From: Rhodospirillaceae bacterium
Lineage (GTDB): Bacteria > Pseudomonadota > Gammaproteobacteria > Steroidobacterales > Rariloculaceae
Assembly (NCBI GenBank): GCA_024640695.1
Contig: JAHEEM010000002.1
Coordinates: forward strand, 1 to 48,613
Direction of reading: 5' to 3'
DNA length: 48,613 nt
The position numbers and the translations under genes are program-made. How positions within the stretch are numbered: position 1 is the first letter of the stretch; every line of letters begins with the position of its first letter. Under the pieces are notes generated by a model, which was given only the letters and a program-made list of their open reading frames with translations, had not been told where the DNA came from and did no database searches. This document shows, one piece after another, positions 46,904-48,613 of the stretch.

Positions 46904-47746
46904 CTACCTTAGCACCGCAGCCATGGCATCAGCAAAATCCGCAGCGCTCACCGATACCAAACCGTAAGCGAGCACCCAGAAGTAGGCGAGCAGGCGCACG
47001 AGCCTGATCGCCGCGTCGAGCTCGTCCGCGTCGAAAGGAGTGCGCTCGCCCGCATAGTACGAGGCAACAAGCCGCGCGCGTTCGTCGGCACCCAGCTCAT
47101 TGAGCCCTGCGAAACCAGCGAGATCCAGAATCGGCGCGCTTAAGCTCGCGTACTCGAAGTCGACGAGCCACAGCTGGCCGTCGTCGAGGACGTTGCTCGC
47201 GACGAGGTCGTTATGGCACGGCACCGCCGGAGGGAATCGCCTCTCGAAACCGGCAGCCAGCCGCAGAAGTTCATCGCGCCAGCGGCGCTGCTCCGGGCTC
47301 AGCACGATCCGCCCGGACGCGACGCGCGCATAGGTATCCGCTGCGGCTGCGACGGCGTAACGCTCGAGCTCAAGCTCGAGCGTATGCAGGCTTCTGAGTC
47401 GTGCCGCCATGCGATCGATGTTGCGCGGCTGCCGAGCCTGGGCGGCCGACCAAGGCTGCGCGTCCACCAGGAACTGCGTGACGACGAGACCGAGCTCGGG
47501 AGCGGTCTGAGCAACGGGCGGCGCAAGCCCGGCGGCAGCAACCCGCGCAAGCACGCGCTGCTCGGCAGCGCTTCCCAGGCAATGGCATCCCTCGTCGGGC
47601 ACGGGCATGCGCACCGCGTAGTCGAAGGCTGCGCCTGTCACCCGATAGCAGCGGCCATGCAGCCCGCCACTCAAGTGCGTGACAGCCAGCTCGCGGTCAC
47701 CAAAAGCCGCGCGCAGCAGATCAGCTTGGGTATCGGCCAAGTTCAT
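46904..47746 (-). CDS. Aminoglycoside phosphotransferase/choline kinase-fold small-molecule kinase (probable thiamine kinase)
   Basis: A 280-residue kinase-like protein. The catalytic loop CHNDLVASNVL contains His178, Asp180 and Asn185, and LVDFEYA contains the metal-binding Asp196. This is the APH/choline kinase pattern; ThiK-type thiamine kinases share it. The ATG at 47746 overlaps the pnuC stop by four bases (ATGA). A longer frame to 48103 is a shadow of pnuC. With a PnuC-type transporter and a YkoF-like thiamine-binding protein in the same operon, thiamine is the best substrate guess; nicotinamide riboside or choline are alternatives. Confidence 0.8.
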   Translation of the reverse strand: MNLADTQADLLRAAFGDRELAVTHLSGGLHGRCYRVTGAAFDYAVRMPVPDEGCHCLGSAAEQRVLARVAAAGLAPPVAQTAPELGLVVTQFLVDAQPWSAAQARQPRNIDRMAARLRSLHTLELELERYAVAAAADTYARVASGRIVLSPEQRRWRDELLRLAAGFERRFPPAVPCHNDLVASNVLDDGQLWLVDFEYASLSAPILDLAGFAGLNELGADERARLVASYYAGERTPFDADELDAAIRLVRLLAYFWVLAYGLVSVSAADFADAMAAVLR

Positions 47747-48336
47747 AGTGTCCGCCACTCCAGCCACCAACGCCTGAACCCGACCACGATCAGGACGAGG
47801 TACAGCACGAACAGCGCTGCCGTGAGCTCGAGTCCGCGCGCCAGATAGACGTATATCGATACGCCATCGATGACGAACCAGTACAGCCAGTTCTCGAGCA
47901 CCTTGCGCGCGACCATATACGTCGTCACGACGGCTGCAGCGGTCGTGAACGCATCGACGTATGGGAACGCGGCGTCCGTATGACTCATGATCCAGCCAAT
48001 AGCTGCGCTCGCCCCTGCGATCGCGCCGAGCGTAACCACGTGCTGACGCGGCTGCCATGTGGTGATCTTCACGCCGGAATGGTTGGCACCTCCATACCTC
48101 CACTGCCGGTAACCATAAATTGCCATCGCCGCATAGAAAACCTGCAGCAGCGATTCCATATACAGTCGCGCTGCAAAAAATACGGCGAGATAGATCAGCG
48201 AGCTCAGGAACGCGGCAAGCCAGCAGAGAATGTTCTGCCGAATCGCCAGCACCAGATACGCGATGGCGAGCACCACGGCAACGGCTTCGGCTGCGGTGAA
48301 CTCGCGCAGGCCGTCGATGAGTTCAGCGACTGTCAT
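47743..48336 (-). CDS. PnuC-family vitamin transporter (PnuT-like candidate)
   Basis: A 197-residue inner-membrane protein with seven hydrophobic segments. The PnuC signatures are present: ENWLYWFVIDGVSIYVYL near the C-terminus and FYAAMAIYGYRQWRYG in the middle. PnuC proteins take up nicotinamide riboside by facilitated diffusion with metabolic trapping; subgroups (PnuT) take thiamine and are identified mainly by operon context. Here the upstream YkoF-like gene overlaps its start by 14 bases and the downstream kinase overlaps its stop, so the three form one unit, which favours thiamine. Confidence 0.9.
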   Translation of the reverse strand: MTVAELIDGLREFTAAEAVAVVLAIAYLVLAIRQNILCWLAAFLSSLIYLAVFFAARLYMESLLQVFYAAMAIYGYRQWRYGGANHSGVKITTWQPRQHVVTLGAIAGASAAIGWIMSHTDAAFPYVDAFTTAAAVVTTYMVARKVLENWLYWFVIDGVSIYVYLARGLELTAALFVLYLVLIVVGFRRWWLEWRTL

Positions 48337-48601
48337 CGAGATCGGGTGGCGCGCCGATCGGCAGATCGCTGTTCAAGAACTTTGCGACCAGAACTTGCGG
48401 TCTGCCCGAGACGAAGGACCGCCGCAACGCGCCGTGCACGCAACGCATCACGTCGTCAAGCTCGCCGCGGAGTTGCGTGCTCATCTGGTTGGCCACGATC
48501 TCGAGCCGGCCATCTTCGTCAATGCCGTCAATGAACGCCAGGATCACCGGAATTGGATCATCGTGCAGTGGGTAGAGGCTGAGCTCGGCTGTTACGCGCA
48601 T
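48323..48601 (-). CDS. YkoF/MTH1187-like thiamine-binding family protein
   Basis: A 92-residue small ferredoxin-like protein. VTAELSLYPLHDDPIPVILAFI, EIVANQMSTQLRGELDDVM and the C-terminal VLVAKFLN match the single-domain YkoF/MTH1187 fold, with its conserved SLYPL, N-x-MSTQ and ExxDVM blocks; YkoF binds thiamine and hydroxymethylpyrimidine. It is cytoplasmic (no leader). It is the first gene of the pair with pnuC and ends inside it. Only 12 bases precede its ATG in this window, so a THI-box riboswitch upstream cannot be seen or excluded. Confidence 0.85.
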   Translation of the reverse strand: MRVTAELSLYPLHDDPIPVILAFIDGIDEDGRLEIVANQMSTQLRGELDDVMRCVHGALRRSFVSGRPQVLVAKFLNSDLPIGAPPDLDDSR

Positions 48602-48613
48602 GGCGGTCCTCAG

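Overview
The window looks like a chromosome segment from a GC-rich gammaproteobacterium. This rests on synteny: reading right to left, queA-tgt-yajC-secD-secF, then suhB, then trmJ, cysteine desulfurase, an IscU-like gene, iscA, ndk, rlmN and pilF follow the order known from Pseudomonas and its relatives. The paired ExbB/ExbD TonB operon with DUF3450, the 1,603-residue NAD-glutamate dehydrogenase and two DUF6152 proteins would fit an environmental (marine or sediment) lineage near Xanthomonadales, Steroidobacterales or Woeseiales; that placement is inference. I see no IS element, phage, CRISPR array or conjugative gene. This is mostly core chromosome with a few accessory patches and decayed genes.

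Layout. 1-4526 (minus): trmJ, cysteine desulfurase, IscU-like scaffold, iscA, ndk, rlmN and the start of pilF. Compared with the usual locus, cysE, iscR, hscB, hscA, fdx and iscX are absent, and the scaffold has lost most cluster ligands. 4634-5428 (plus): suhB. 5458-10868 (minus): secF, secD, yajC, tgt, queA (preprotein export and queuosine). 10943-13070 (minus): an ECF sigma factor, its probable membrane anti-sigma factor and an exported two-PDZ protein. 13268-13354: tRNA-Leu(CAA). 13471-16403: a DUF6152 protein, an SMP-30 family hydrolase, a BKACE family enzyme and a decayed aspartate/glutamate racemase gene. 16452-19299 (minus): a diheme cytochrome c, dsbC and xerD. 19620-20348: an acyltransferase.

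20360-25836 (minus) is a seven-gene TonB energising operon: DUF3450, long ExbB, short ExbB, two ExbD, TonB and a TPR protein. Next come ETF-ubiquinone oxidoreductase (minus), acetoacetyl-CoA synthetase and zapE (plus), the large NAD-glutamate dehydrogenase, gpmA, a SulP transporter and a gamma-carbonic anhydrase. 38699-45166 is looser: a secreted alpha/beta hydrolase, two lipoproteins (one a tandem duplicate of a ModA-like binding domain), a probable frameshifted membrane gene, a second DUF6152 protein, a GFA-fold zinc protein and a PAP2 phosphatase whose frame seems to run past its natural end. The right end (minus) holds a YkoF-like thiamine-binding protein, a PnuC-type transporter and a small-molecule kinase, read here as vitamin (probably thiamine) salvage, followed by a 3-hydroxyisobutyrate dehydrogenase family enzyme and acyl-CoA thioesterase II.

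I found no system I would call wholly new. The most interesting items are the stripped ISC locus with a ligand-poor scaffold, the in-frame duplicated binding lipoprotein, the thiamine-salvage trio, the SulP/carbonic-anhydrase pair, and the almost leaderless ECF sigma gene.
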